Below are positions 42,288 to 49,470 of a stretch of DNA of 64,000 bases, one piece after another. The stretch spans positions 62,001 through 126,000 of the forward strand of contig NZ_JAZIFX010000001.1 in the NCBI RefSeq assembly GCF_036634175.1, written 5' to 3'. The notes beneath the pieces were generated by a model that worked only from the letters and a program-made list of their open reading frames with translations, did no database searches and was not told the DNA's origin. The stretch's first letter is position 1. The number at the start of each line of letters is the position of its first letter. The stretch is from Streptomyces sp. P9-A2 (lineage in GTDB: Bacteria; Actinomycetota; Actinomycetes; Streptomycetales; Streptomycetaceae). The position numbers and the translations under genes are program-made.

Positions 42288-43913
42288 TTGAGAACCTGCG
42301 CCCACGGCCCGTCCCCCGTGCCCCACCGCCGCGATACGGCTCCCGTACGGCGCGCGTACGACGTCGTCGTGGTCGGCGCCGGCACAGCGGGTTCGGTTCT
42401 CGCGGCCCGGCTGACCGAGGACCCCGACCGCCGCGTACTCGTGGTGGACGCCGGCCCCCTGCCGCGCGGCGCGGCCGGTTTCGGCCCGGCGCTGCTGGAC
42501 GCGTGCCTGGTCCCGGGCGCACAGCCGAACCACCCTGCCACCCACGCACACCCGGTACGCCTCACACCGGAGCGGCCGTGGCTGGTCCCTCGCGGACGCG
42601 TCCTCGGCGGCTCGTCCACCGTCAACGGCGGTTACTTCGTACGGGCCCGGCGCGAGGACTTCGACCGCTGGGCCGCCGCGGGAAATCCCGCGTGGTCCTA
42701 CGAGAGAGTGCTGCCCTACCTGCGCGCGCTGGAGAACGACCTCGACCACGGCGCCGGCCCTCTGCACGGCGACGGGGGCCCGATGCGTGTCCGGCGCGGT
42801 CGCCTGGACCATCCGGCCGCCGCCGCGTTCCGCGACGCGGCCCACGCCCTGGGTTTTCCCGACGACCCCGACAAGAACGACCAGGCTCCACCCGGCTTCG
42901 GGCCGGTGCCCGCCAACGTGGTCGACGGGGTGCGTCGCAACGCCGGGCTCAGCTATCTGCCGCCCGAGGTGCTCGACCGGCCCAACCTCACCGTCCTAGG
43001 CGGTGCTGCGGCCCGCCGGGTCGTGATCGAGAACGGCCGTGCCACCGGCGTCGTCGTCGAGCACGACGGTCGTCGCTCCGTCCTCGACGCCGACGCCGTC
43101 GTGCTCTGTGCCGGTGCCCTCGCCACCCCTCACCTTCTGCAACTCTCCGGAATCGGACCGCGCGCCGACCTCGAACGCGTCGGCATCCCCCTGGTCCGGG
43201 ACGCCCCCGCCGTGGGCTCCGGCTTCAGCGACCACCCGCAGGTGGTCCTGGAGTGGACCCCTCGCGAGGCCTGGGACGAACCGTCCGGCTCGTGGCTCGG
43301 TGGATGTCTGCACCTCACCTCCCCGAGCGGCGGACCTGCGGGGCCGGACGGCGGGGACGGCCCCGGCGATCTGGAGATCCTCCAGTCGCTGGTGCCCATG
43401 TCCGGGCTCGTGACCGGTGGCGCAGGCACGGCCGGTGGCCCTCTGCCGTTCCTCGTGTCCGCCCTGACCCCCCGCCTCACCGGCCGGCTGCGCCTACGCT
43501 CGGCCGACCCCGCCACCCCGTTGAGCATCGACTACGGCTACCTCGGCGGCCCCGACGACCACCGCCGCCTCCGGGAGGGCGTGCGCGTCACCGCGGCCCT
43601 CCTCGCGAGCCCGCCCTTCGCCGATGTCGCCCGGGGGCTGGTCGATCCCGGCCGCGAGGTCCTGGACGACGACCGGTCCCTCGATCAGTGGATCCGCGGG
43701 CACCTCGGCACCGCCCAGCACACCTGCGGCACGGTACCGATGGGGCCCGCCGACGATCCCGGGCACGCCGCCGTGGACCAGTTCGGACGCGTCCACGGCG
43801 TACGGGGGTTGCGTGTCGCGGACACCTCGATCCTGCCGGACACACCTCATCGGGGGCCCGCCGCCACCGCCGTCCTCATCGGTGAGGTCGTCGCCGAAGC
43901 CATGCGGCGCTGA
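42288..43913 (+). CDS. mftG: Mycofactocin-dependent GMC oxidoreductase MftG
   Basis: 541 residues from TTG 42288 with GAGAGGAGGGG immediately upstream; a GTG 30 bp later is an alternative. DVVVVGAGTAGSVLAARL (about residues 25-42) binds FAD. GGSSTVNGGYFVRARREDFDRW and LCAGALATPHLLQLSGIG are GMC signatures. AQHTCGTVPMG and the C-terminal RVADTSILP contain the active-site His and the final FAD contacts. MftG proteins oxidise reduced mycofactocin and transfer electrons to the respiratory chain. Divergent from mftA. It ends over a remnant of a cysteine-desulfurase-like gene. Confidence 0.93.
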   Translation: MRTCAHGPSPVPHRRDTAPVRRAYDVVVVGAGTAGSVLAARLTEDPDRRVLVVDAGPLPRGAAGFGPALLDACLVPGAQPNHPATHAHPVRLTPERPWLVPRGRVLGGSSTVNGGYFVRARREDFDRWAAAGNPAWSYERVLPYLRALENDLDHGAGPLHGDGGPMRVRRGRLDHPAAAAFRDAAHALGFPDDPDKNDQAPPGFGPVPANVVDGVRRNAGLSYLPPEVLDRPNLTVLGGAAARRVVIENGRATGVVVEHDGRRSVLDADAVVLCAGALATPHLLQLSGIGPRADLERVGIPLVRDAPAVGSGFSDHPQVVLEWTPREAWDEPSGSWLGGCLHLTSPSGGPAGPDGGDGPGDLEILQSLVPMSGLVTGGAGTAGGPLPFLVSALTPRLTGRLRLRSADPATPLSIDYGYLGGPDDHRRLREGVRVTAALLASPPFADVARGLVDPGREVLDDDRSLDQWIRGHLGTAQHTCGTVPMGPADDPGHAAVDQFGRVHGVRGLRVADTSILPDTPHRGPAATAVLIGEVVAEAMRR

Positions 43914-44057
43914 CGGCTTCCAGGACCGCAGGAAGTCCGCCAGGCCCTCCACCAGCCTGTCGACGTCGTCGGCATTGGTGTAGGGCGCGGGGCCGACGCG
44001 GAGGCCGCCGGTGTCGCCCAGGCCGAGTCGCCGAGTCGCCGGGAGGCCTCGAGGGGA
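43914..44057 (-). pseudogene. Remnant of a class V aminotransferase/cysteine-desulfurase-like gene
   Basis: The minus-strand reading RLGLGDTGGLRVGPAPYTNADDVDRLVEGLADFL resembles the C-terminal end of cysteine-desulfurase-like proteins (R-V/G-x-AxYNTxEEVDRL). The rest of that gene and its normal stop are gone; the frame runs on antisense into mftG. Cause unknown. Confidence 0.5.
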
Positions 44058-44130
44058 TTGACACATCATTCATCTAGTGATCTTTAGCGGATTTGTCAGT
44101 CGGAAAGGGTGAGGGAAGCGGAGGAACGGG

Positions 44131-44164
44131 GGAGGACGGGACCGCTGTGCGGGTCCCGTCCTCC
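44131..44164 (-). terminator. Perfect 13-bp stem terminator after the MMPL gene
   Basis: GGAGGACGGGACC (44131-44143) pairs with GGTCCCGTCCTCC (44152-44164), 32 bp past the MMPL stop. Confidence 0.8.
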
Positions 44165-44195
44165 GGGGTGCGCTCCGGTCCGGCCGGTGCGCGGG

Positions 44196-46364
44196 TCAGA
44201 CCGAGACGGGGGTCTCGTCGCGCGTCTTTGCTGCCAGTTGCCGGTTCAGCTTCTCGCCCTCGATGTCGAGGTCGGGCAGGGCCTTGTCGACGGACTTGGG
44301 CAGCCACCAGGCGGCACGGCCGAGCAGCGACATCACCGCCGGAACCAGCACCATGCGGACGACGAAGGCGTCGATGACCACGCCCACGGCGAGGGCGAAC
44401 CCGATGGATTTGATGATCGGGTCGTCCATCAGGACGAAGCCTCCGAACACGGCCGTCATGATGAGCGCGGCGGCCGTGACGACGCGGGCGTTGTGGCCCA
44501 TGCCGCTGACCACGGCGGCCTGCGGGTCGGCGCCGTGGACGAAGTCCTCGCGCATGCGGGAGACGAGGAAGACCTCGTAGTCCATGGCGAGGCCGAACAG
44601 GATGCCGATGAGCAGGATCGGCAGAAAGCTCACCAGCGGGCCGGGAGTGTCGACGCCCGCCAGGCCGGCGAGGTGGCCCTCCTGGAAGATGGCGACGGTG
44701 ATGCCGAAGGTCGCGCCCACGGTGAGCAGGAATCCCAGGGCTGCCTTCAGCGGCACCAGGACCGACCGGAAGACCAGCATGAGCAGCAGGATGGACAGGC
44801 CCACCACCAGGAGCAGATACACCGGCAGGGCGTCGGCGAGCTTCTCCGAGACATCGATGCCCAGGGCGGTCGCGCCGGTGAGGGCGATGTCGGCGCCCTC
44901 GATGTCCGCGACCCGGTCGCGGATGTCGTGGACGGCTTCCTCGGTGGCGACGGCGGTCGGGCCGGCCTCGGGAATGATGGCCAGCAGGGCGGTGGTGCCC
45001 TGCTCGTTCAGCTGCGGTGGGGCCACGGCCAGGATGCCGTCGGTGTCCTTGATGAAAGCGGTGGCCTTCTCGACGGCCGCCCCGGTGGACTGGGCGTCCT
45101 CACCGTTGACGACGGCGATGAGACGGCCGTTGAAGCCCTCGCCGAAGCCCTCGGACGTCAGGTCGTACGCCTCGCGTGCGGGAGAGCCCTCGGCAGCGGT
45201 GCCCGCGTCCGGCAGGGCTATGCGCATGTCCTGGGCCGGCAGGGTGAGCGCGCCCAGCCCGAGGATGCCGACGACCAGGAGTGGGACGCGCAGCCTGGTG
45301 ACGAGCCGGCCCCAGGTGAAGCCGAAGCCCTTGGCGACGGTGCCGTCCTCGGTGGCGTATCCGCCCGCGTGGCGCTGTTTGCGCGGCAGGATCTTCTTGC
45401 CGGCGAAGGAGAGGAAGGCCGGCAGCAGGGTGAGGGCGACCAGCACGGCGACGGCGACGGTGCCCGCCGCGGCCAGGCCCATCACGCTCAGGAAGGGGAT
45501 GCCGACGACGGAGAGGCCGGCCAGGGCGATGACGACGGTGGCGCCGGCGAAGACGACGGCGGAGCCGGCGGTGCCGGTCGCCCGGCCGGCGGCCTCCTCG
45601 GGCTGGAGGCCCTCGGCAAGGTACTGGCGGTAGCGGGAGGTGATGAAGAGCGAGTAGTCGATGCCGACGGCCAGGCCCAGCATCAGCGCCAGGACGGGAG
45701 CGGTGGAGGTCAGTTCGATGACACCGGTCAGGGAGAAGAGGCCCGCCATGCCGACCGCGACGCCGATCAGCGCGTTCAGCAGGGTCATGCCGGCGGCGAC
45801 CAGCGAGCCGAAGGTGACGACCAGGACCACCGCGGCGACCAGGACGCCGAGCGCCTCGGTGGAGCCGATCTCCACCTCGCCGCCCATGACCTCGCCGCCG
45901 TGCTCGACCCGCAGGTCCTCGATGTCGGCGCCGACGGCCTCGTAGGCCGACTTCTGCTCGTCGGTGACCTCGTCGGCGGCCTTGTCGAACTGCACCTGGA
46001 TCAGGGCGTAGCGGCCGTCCTGGGAGACGGAGCCGGTCTGGAACGGCTCCATGGCAGCGATGACGCCGTCGATCCCGGAGGCTTCCTTCACCACGGGTGC
46101 CACCGCGGCGGGGTCCAGCTTCTCGCCCTCGGGCGCGGCGACGACGATGGCACCGGTGGCTCCGCCGGCCTGCGGAAACTGCCGTTCGAGGTCGTCCAGT
46201 GCCTGCTGGGACTCGGTGCCCGGCATGGAGAACTTGTCGCTGGTCGGGCCCATCAGGGTGGCCGCTCCGACACCCAGCAGGGTCAGCAGGAGCAGCCAGA
46301 CCGCGGCTATTCGGCCTCTTCTGCGGAAGGAGAACCGTCCGAGCCGGTACAGCAAGGTCGCCAT
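44196..46364 (-). CDS. MMPL/RND-family transporter
   Basis: 722 residues, the usual size for actinobacterial MMPL exporters. Two halves each have one helix, a large extracytoplasmic domain and five more helices. GLAVGIDYSLFITSRYRQYL and GLAMDYEVFLVSRMREDF carry the conserved Asp-Tyr pairs that relay protons. It exports hydrophobic compounds or lipids by proton antiport. The charged C-terminal tail KSVDKALPDLDIEGEKLNRQ is cytoplasmic. The TetR gene directly upstream (gap 26 bp) and the perfect 34-bp operator beyond it indicate an efflux operon induced by a toxic ligand. Confidence 0.93.
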   Translation of the reverse strand: MATLLYRLGRFSFRRRGRIAAVWLLLLTLLGVGAATLMGPTSDKFSMPGTESQQALDDLERQFPQAGGATGAIVVAAPEGEKLDPAAVAPVVKEASGIDGVIAAMEPFQTGSVSQDGRYALIQVQFDKAADEVTDEQKSAYEAVGADIEDLRVEHGGEVMGGEVEIGSTEALGVLVAAVVLVVTFGSLVAAGMTLLNALIGVAVGMAGLFSLTGVIELTSTAPVLALMLGLAVGIDYSLFITSRYRQYLAEGLQPEEAAGRATGTAGSAVVFAGATVVIALAGLSVVGIPFLSVMGLAAAGTVAVAVLVALTLLPAFLSFAGKKILPRKQRHAGGYATEDGTVAKGFGFTWGRLVTRLRVPLLVVGILGLGALTLPAQDMRIALPDAGTAAEGSPAREAYDLTSEGFGEGFNGRLIAVVNGEDAQSTGAAVEKATAFIKDTDGILAVAPPQLNEQGTTALLAIIPEAGPTAVATEEAVHDIRDRVADIEGADIALTGATALGIDVSEKLADALPVYLLLVVGLSILLLMLVFRSVLVPLKAALGFLLTVGATFGITVAIFQEGHLAGLAGVDTPGPLVSFLPILLIGILFGLAMDYEVFLVSRMREDFVHGADPQAAVVSGMGHNARVVTAAALIMTAVFGGFVLMDDPIIKSIGFALAVGVVIDAFVVRMVLVPAVMSLLGRAAWWLPKSVDKALPDLDIEGEKLNRQLAAKTRDETPVSV

Positions 46365-46390
46365 GGAGGAGGGGTCTTTCCGTTAGGGGG

Positions 46391-46939
46391 TCAACTGGGG
46401 GTGTGGTCAAGCGTCCGCAGCGCACTGCGAATCATTTCGGCGCGCAGCACCTCGTCCGGTGCCACCTCGTCATCAGTGGCACTGGTGATGAAGACGGCAC
46501 CCAGTACCATCCACGCCGCCACCCGGGCCGGTGCCTGCCGCGAGCGGCCGGCCAGCGCGTCCAGCAGTCCGTCCGCCAGTTCCATGACATTGAGGTCCTG
46601 GTGGCAGGACATCTCGGCGATGTCCTCGAAGAGAAGCCGGATCTCGCGGCGGAACCGCAGCGTCAGGTCGACGTATCCGACGACGGCCTCCTCCACCAGC
46701 CGACCGCCCTCCAGCCCGGCCACGCGGTCGAGCAGCGTGGCGAGGGCGTCCCGGGCCGGGGTCAGCAACTCGGTGAGGATCTTTTCCTTGCCGGCGAAGT
46801 GGTAGAGGAGTGACGCCTTCGAGCAGCCCGCGTCGGAGGCGATGTCCTGCAACGAGGCGCCGCGGAAGCCGTGCACGGCGAACAGTCGCAGTGCCGACTC
46901 CAGGATCTGACCGCGCATGGCGGAGACGGAGCGTGCCAT
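46391..46939 (-). CDS. TetR-family repressor of the MMPL operon
   Basis: 182 residues from ATG 46937-46939. GQILESALRLFAVHGFRGASLQDIASDAGCSKASLLYHFAGKEKILTELL (about residues 10-59) is the TetR helix-turn-helix region. The remainder (RFRREIRLLFEDIAEMSCHQDLNVMELADGLLDALAG) is a small ligand domain. Autoregulation is implied by the dyad 14 bp upstream. Co-directional with the MMPL gene, which it should repress. Confidence 0.92.
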   Translation of the reverse strand: MARSVSAMRGQILESALRLFAVHGFRGASLQDIASDAGCSKASLLYHFAGKEKILTELLTPARDALATLLDRVAGLEGGRLVEEAVVGYVDLTLRFRREIRLLFEDIAEMSCHQDLNVMELADGLLDALAGRSRQAPARVAAWMVLGAVFITSATDDEVAPDEVLRAEMIRSALRTLDHTPS

Positions 46940-46952
46940 GCCCCAACCGTAA

Positions 46953-46986
46953 CTGTCCGATCGGTCAGAACTGACCGATCGGACAG
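46953..46986. promoter_or_regulatory. Operator: perfect inverted repeat with 16-bp arms
   Basis: CTGTCCGATCGGTCAG, two bases (AA), then CTGACCGATCGGACAG. Each arm is itself nearly palindromic (ACCGATCGGT), so two TetR dimers could bind. It starts 14 bp upstream of the TetR gene. Confidence 0.85.
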
Positions 46987-47118
46987 CGTGCCACTGTGGC
47001 TTGCGTCACTCTTTTCGCCCGAGGCCTGTACGGGGCGTACGCGGCCGACTTCGTCGGCGCGCACACGGAAGCCGGCCCTCGGAGAGTGCGGCACTGCGGG
47101 GCGTCACGCCGGGAGCGT
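46987..47118. other. Gene-free sequence before the TetR remnant
   Basis: No coding frame with protein-like character was recognised. Confidence 0.4.
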
Positions 47119-47540
47119 TCACTGTTCGGGGTGGCCCTCGACGAGGTGTCGCAGCGAGGGGAGCAAGGCGTCGATGTCCTGTCCGCTCCGGCAGGCGACG
47201 ACCGTGGTGCCACCGCCCGTCTCCGAGCGGGACCGCGGGCCCGCGGACAGGGCGAGCACCTCGCGCATCGCGGCATAGACCTCTCCGACAGGGGGCGGGG
47301 GACTCGCCCCGGAGCCATCGGCGCAGCACATGGTTATGGGCCGCGACCACGGACGCGACCACCGACGCGGCCATGAGCTCGGACCTGAGCGAGGCCGAAT
47401 CGGTGGAGTCCCCCGGCCAGTTCGAGATGAACTCGCGGAACAGACGCCGGTAGCGGGCCACGCCGGCGATTTCGCGGTCGCGGAGCGCGGCGACCTTGCT
47501 GGTGAGTCGGTACCGCCGGCGGGCGAGGTCGCCTTTGAAG
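47119..47540 (-). pseudogene. TetR-like regulator remnant, 5'-truncated and frameshifted
   Basis: Minus-strand reading ALRDREIAGVARYRRLFREFISNW and AAHNHVLRRWLRGE resembles the C-terminal ligand domain of streptomycete TetR proteins. In a second frame it continues as VGEVYAAMREVLALSAGP to HLVEGHPEQ and a stop at 47119. One base gained or lost in the run of C/G near 47310-47325 explains the frame change. The 5' part with the helix-turn-helix is absent: the sequence breaks at the 47-bp repeat at 47536-47582. Confidence 0.5.
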
Positions 47541-47582
47541 TTCCCCCGGGTCCTGGACAGCGGGTGTTTACGCTGCGGGGTG
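47536..47582. repeat. 47-bp direct repeat, copy 1
   Basis: Starts TGAAGTTCCCCCGGGTCC and ends TTTACGCTGCGGGGTG. Matches 54654-54701 except one substitution and one T insertion. A truncated TetR gene borders it on the left. A 15-base core (CCTGGACAGCGGGTG) recurs at 61581-61595. Confidence 0.8.
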
Positions 47583-47671
47583 TCGATGACTATGGGTGAG
47601 GGCCGGCATGCACGCCGACCCTCACCAGCATGTGCTGCAGTGCCGCAACGGTCTACGGGTCGCTCAGGCCG

Positions 47672-49453
47672 TCATGGCAGGGTCCATTTCTGGTTGGGTC
47701 CGGTGTGGCAGGTCCACAGGTGGACGGGGGTGCCGTCGTTCCAGGTGCCGCCGGATACGTCGAGGCACTTGGCGGACCGGGGGTTGCGGACGGTGCCGTC
47801 GGGCTGGGGCGCCCATTCCTGCGCGCCGGTTCCGTTGCAGGTCCAGAGCTGAACCTTGGTGCCATCGGCACTCGCACCGCCGGAGACGTCGAGGCATTTG
47901 CCCAGGGCCCGGAAGGTGCCGTCGCCGGCCAGGGTCCACGTCTGGGCGCCGGTTCCGTTACAGGTCCACAGCTGGACCTTCGTGCCGTCCGCGCTGCCAC
48001 CACCGTCCACGTCCAGGCACTTGCCGTTGACCCCCTTGACCGAACCCGACCGGGGGCCCGGCTGTGTGTCGCCCGACGTCTTGATCCGGACGTTGCGAAA
48101 CGCGACGTCGTCGCCGTCGCCGTGGTTCTGGATTCCGATGTGGCCCTGCTGGAGGCTGCGCGCGGGGTCGGTATTGGTGAAGTCGTTGATCTTGCGCCCG
48201 TTGAGGAGGATCTCCAGTCGCTCGCCGGTGACACGGAGCTCGTAGGTGTTCCACTCGCCGGGCGGGTTCAGTGCGGCGTCACGTGCGGCGATGTCGGCGG
48301 ACTTGAACCCGTACACGGCGCCCGTGGTGCGGTCGGCCGCGTCGGTCGCGTCGATCTGGATTTCGTAGCCGTTGTTCACCGCGGACCAGGGGTCGTCGGA
48401 GGCGGGGAAGCCGATGAAGACGCCCGAGTTGTCATCGCCGGGGGCTTTCCAGTCGAGCTTGAGGGAGTAGTCGCCGGTGAACTCCTTGGCGGAGTACCAG
48501 AGCATCCCGAGTCCGCCGTACGAGGTGAGGGTACTGTCGGCGAGGGTGAACCCGCCGGGACCGGCCTGTTTCCAGCCGGTCGTGGCGGAGCCGTCGAACA
48601 GGGACGTGTAGCCGGTCTCGGGGCGGCAGTCCGCCTCGGTCATGCCGGCCGCCCAGCGGATGCCGCCGAGGAGATGCCGGCGGAACACGGGGTCGGCGTA
48701 GGAATCGTCGGTGTGGCCGCCGCCGGTGTAGAAGGCCCGGCCGCCCTGGTAGTCCTTGCACCAGGCGATCGGATGGTCGCCGGACATGTTTCCGCCCGAG
48801 TAGCTGGACTCGTCGAGGGAGGCCAGCACATGGGCGGTGGTGCGGGGGTTGGTGCGGTAGTTGTACCACTCGTCGGTGCGCTGCCAGGTCGTGCCGAGAT
48901 GGGCGGTGGCGTCGTGGGCGCGGTCCTCGACCTCGACGGTGGCGGACTGGATGGCCGGGTGGGAGTGGAAGAGGGCGCCGGCCAGTCCTTCGTAGAAGGG
49001 CCAGTCGTACTCGGTGTCGGCTGCCGCGTGGATGCCGACGTACCCGCCGCCCTCCTTGATGTACTGCTCGAAGGTGGTCTGTTGCGCGTCGTTGAGCACG
49101 TCACCGGTCGTGGAGAGGAAGACGACCGCCTCGTACCGGGCGAGATTTCCGGTGGTGAAGACCTGGGGGTCTTCGGACGCGTCCACGGTGAAGTTGTTGG
49201 CCGTACCAAGGGCCCGCAGTGCCGCGATGCCGTCGTCGATGGAGGAGTGCCGGAAGCCTGCGGTCCTGGAGAAGACCAGGATCTCGTAGGCGGGATCGGC
49301 AGCCGGAGCGGGCGCGGGGCGCGGGGCCGCCTCCGCTCGTGAGGACGCGCCGGCCGGCTGGTCACCGACACCGGGCACGGCCATGGCCTGTGGTGTCATA
49401 CAGAGCGCGATGCCGGTGAACAGGCCGAGAGCCGCCTTGAGTCGAGTGTTCAT
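47672..49453 (-). CDS. Secreted ThuA-like / DUF1080 protein with ricin-type lectin domain
   Basis: 593 residues from ATG 49451-49453. A signal peptide (TRLKAALGLFTGIALCMTPQAMA) precedes a ThuA-like domain (EILVFSRTAGFRHSSIDDGI to GRAFYTGGGHTDDSY, about residues 57-270; trehalose-utilisation, class I glutamine-amidotransferase-like fold). Residues about 285-460 (SLFDGSATTGWKQAGPGGF and HIGIQNHGDGDDVAFRNVRIK) are the 3-keto-disaccharide hydrolase/DUF1080 fold. The last 125 residues are a ricin beta-trefoil with three KVQLWTCNGTGAQTW-like repeats. It probably acts on exported oxidised sugars. Second gene of an operon, 17 bp after the dehydrogenase. Confidence 0.88.
   Translation of the reverse strand: MNTRLKAALGLFTGIALCMTPQAMAVPGVGDQPAGASSRAEAAPRPAPAPAADPAYEILVFSRTAGFRHSSIDDGIAALRALGTANNFTVDASEDPQVFTTGNLARYEAVVFLSTTGDVLNDAQQTTFEQYIKEGGGYVGIHAAADTEYDWPFYEGLAGALFHSHPAIQSATVEVEDRAHDATAHLGTTWQRTDEWYNYRTNPRTTAHVLASLDESSYSGGNMSGDHPIAWCKDYQGGRAFYTGGGHTDDSYADPVFRRHLLGGIRWAAGMTEADCRPETGYTSLFDGSATTGWKQAGPGGFTLADSTLTSYGGLGMLWYSAKEFTGDYSLKLDWKAPGDDNSGVFIGFPASDDPWSAVNNGYEIQIDATDAADRTTGAVYGFKSADIAARDAALNPPGEWNTYELRVTGERLEILLNGRKINDFTNTDPARSLQQGHIGIQNHGDGDDVAFRNVRIKTSGDTQPGPRSGSVKGVNGKCLDVDGGGSADGTKVQLWTCNGTGAQTWTLAGDGTFRALGKCLDVSGGASADGTKVQLWTCNGTGAQEWAPQPDGTVRNPRSAKCLDVSGGTWNDGTPVHLWTCHTGPNQKWTLP
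47682..48054. repeat. Identical 373-bp segment encoding the ricin lectin domain, copy 1
   Basis: No difference seen from 49481-49853 across all 373 bases. Begins GTCCATTTCTGG and ends GAACCCGACCGGG. It encodes the 3' end of both secreted-protein genes, including the divider SGSVKGVNGKCLDV. Confidence 0.9.
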
Positions 49454-49470
49454 GTACGGTCGCCTCCTTC

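Noticed and set aside
41782-42549. A 255-aa protein that includes mftA at its C-terminus
   Set aside because: It is the same frame extended upstream across the mftA promoter and antisense to mftG; family length and the Shine-Dalgarno position fix the start at 41910.
44109-46805. Very long plus-strand reading frame antisense to the MMPL gene (and similar long antisense frames at 294-2036, 5628-6905, 3640-4917 and 49504-51408)
   Set aside because: High third-position GC removes stop codons from the complementary frame. The predicted proteins are rich in Gly, Arg and Ala and resemble no family.
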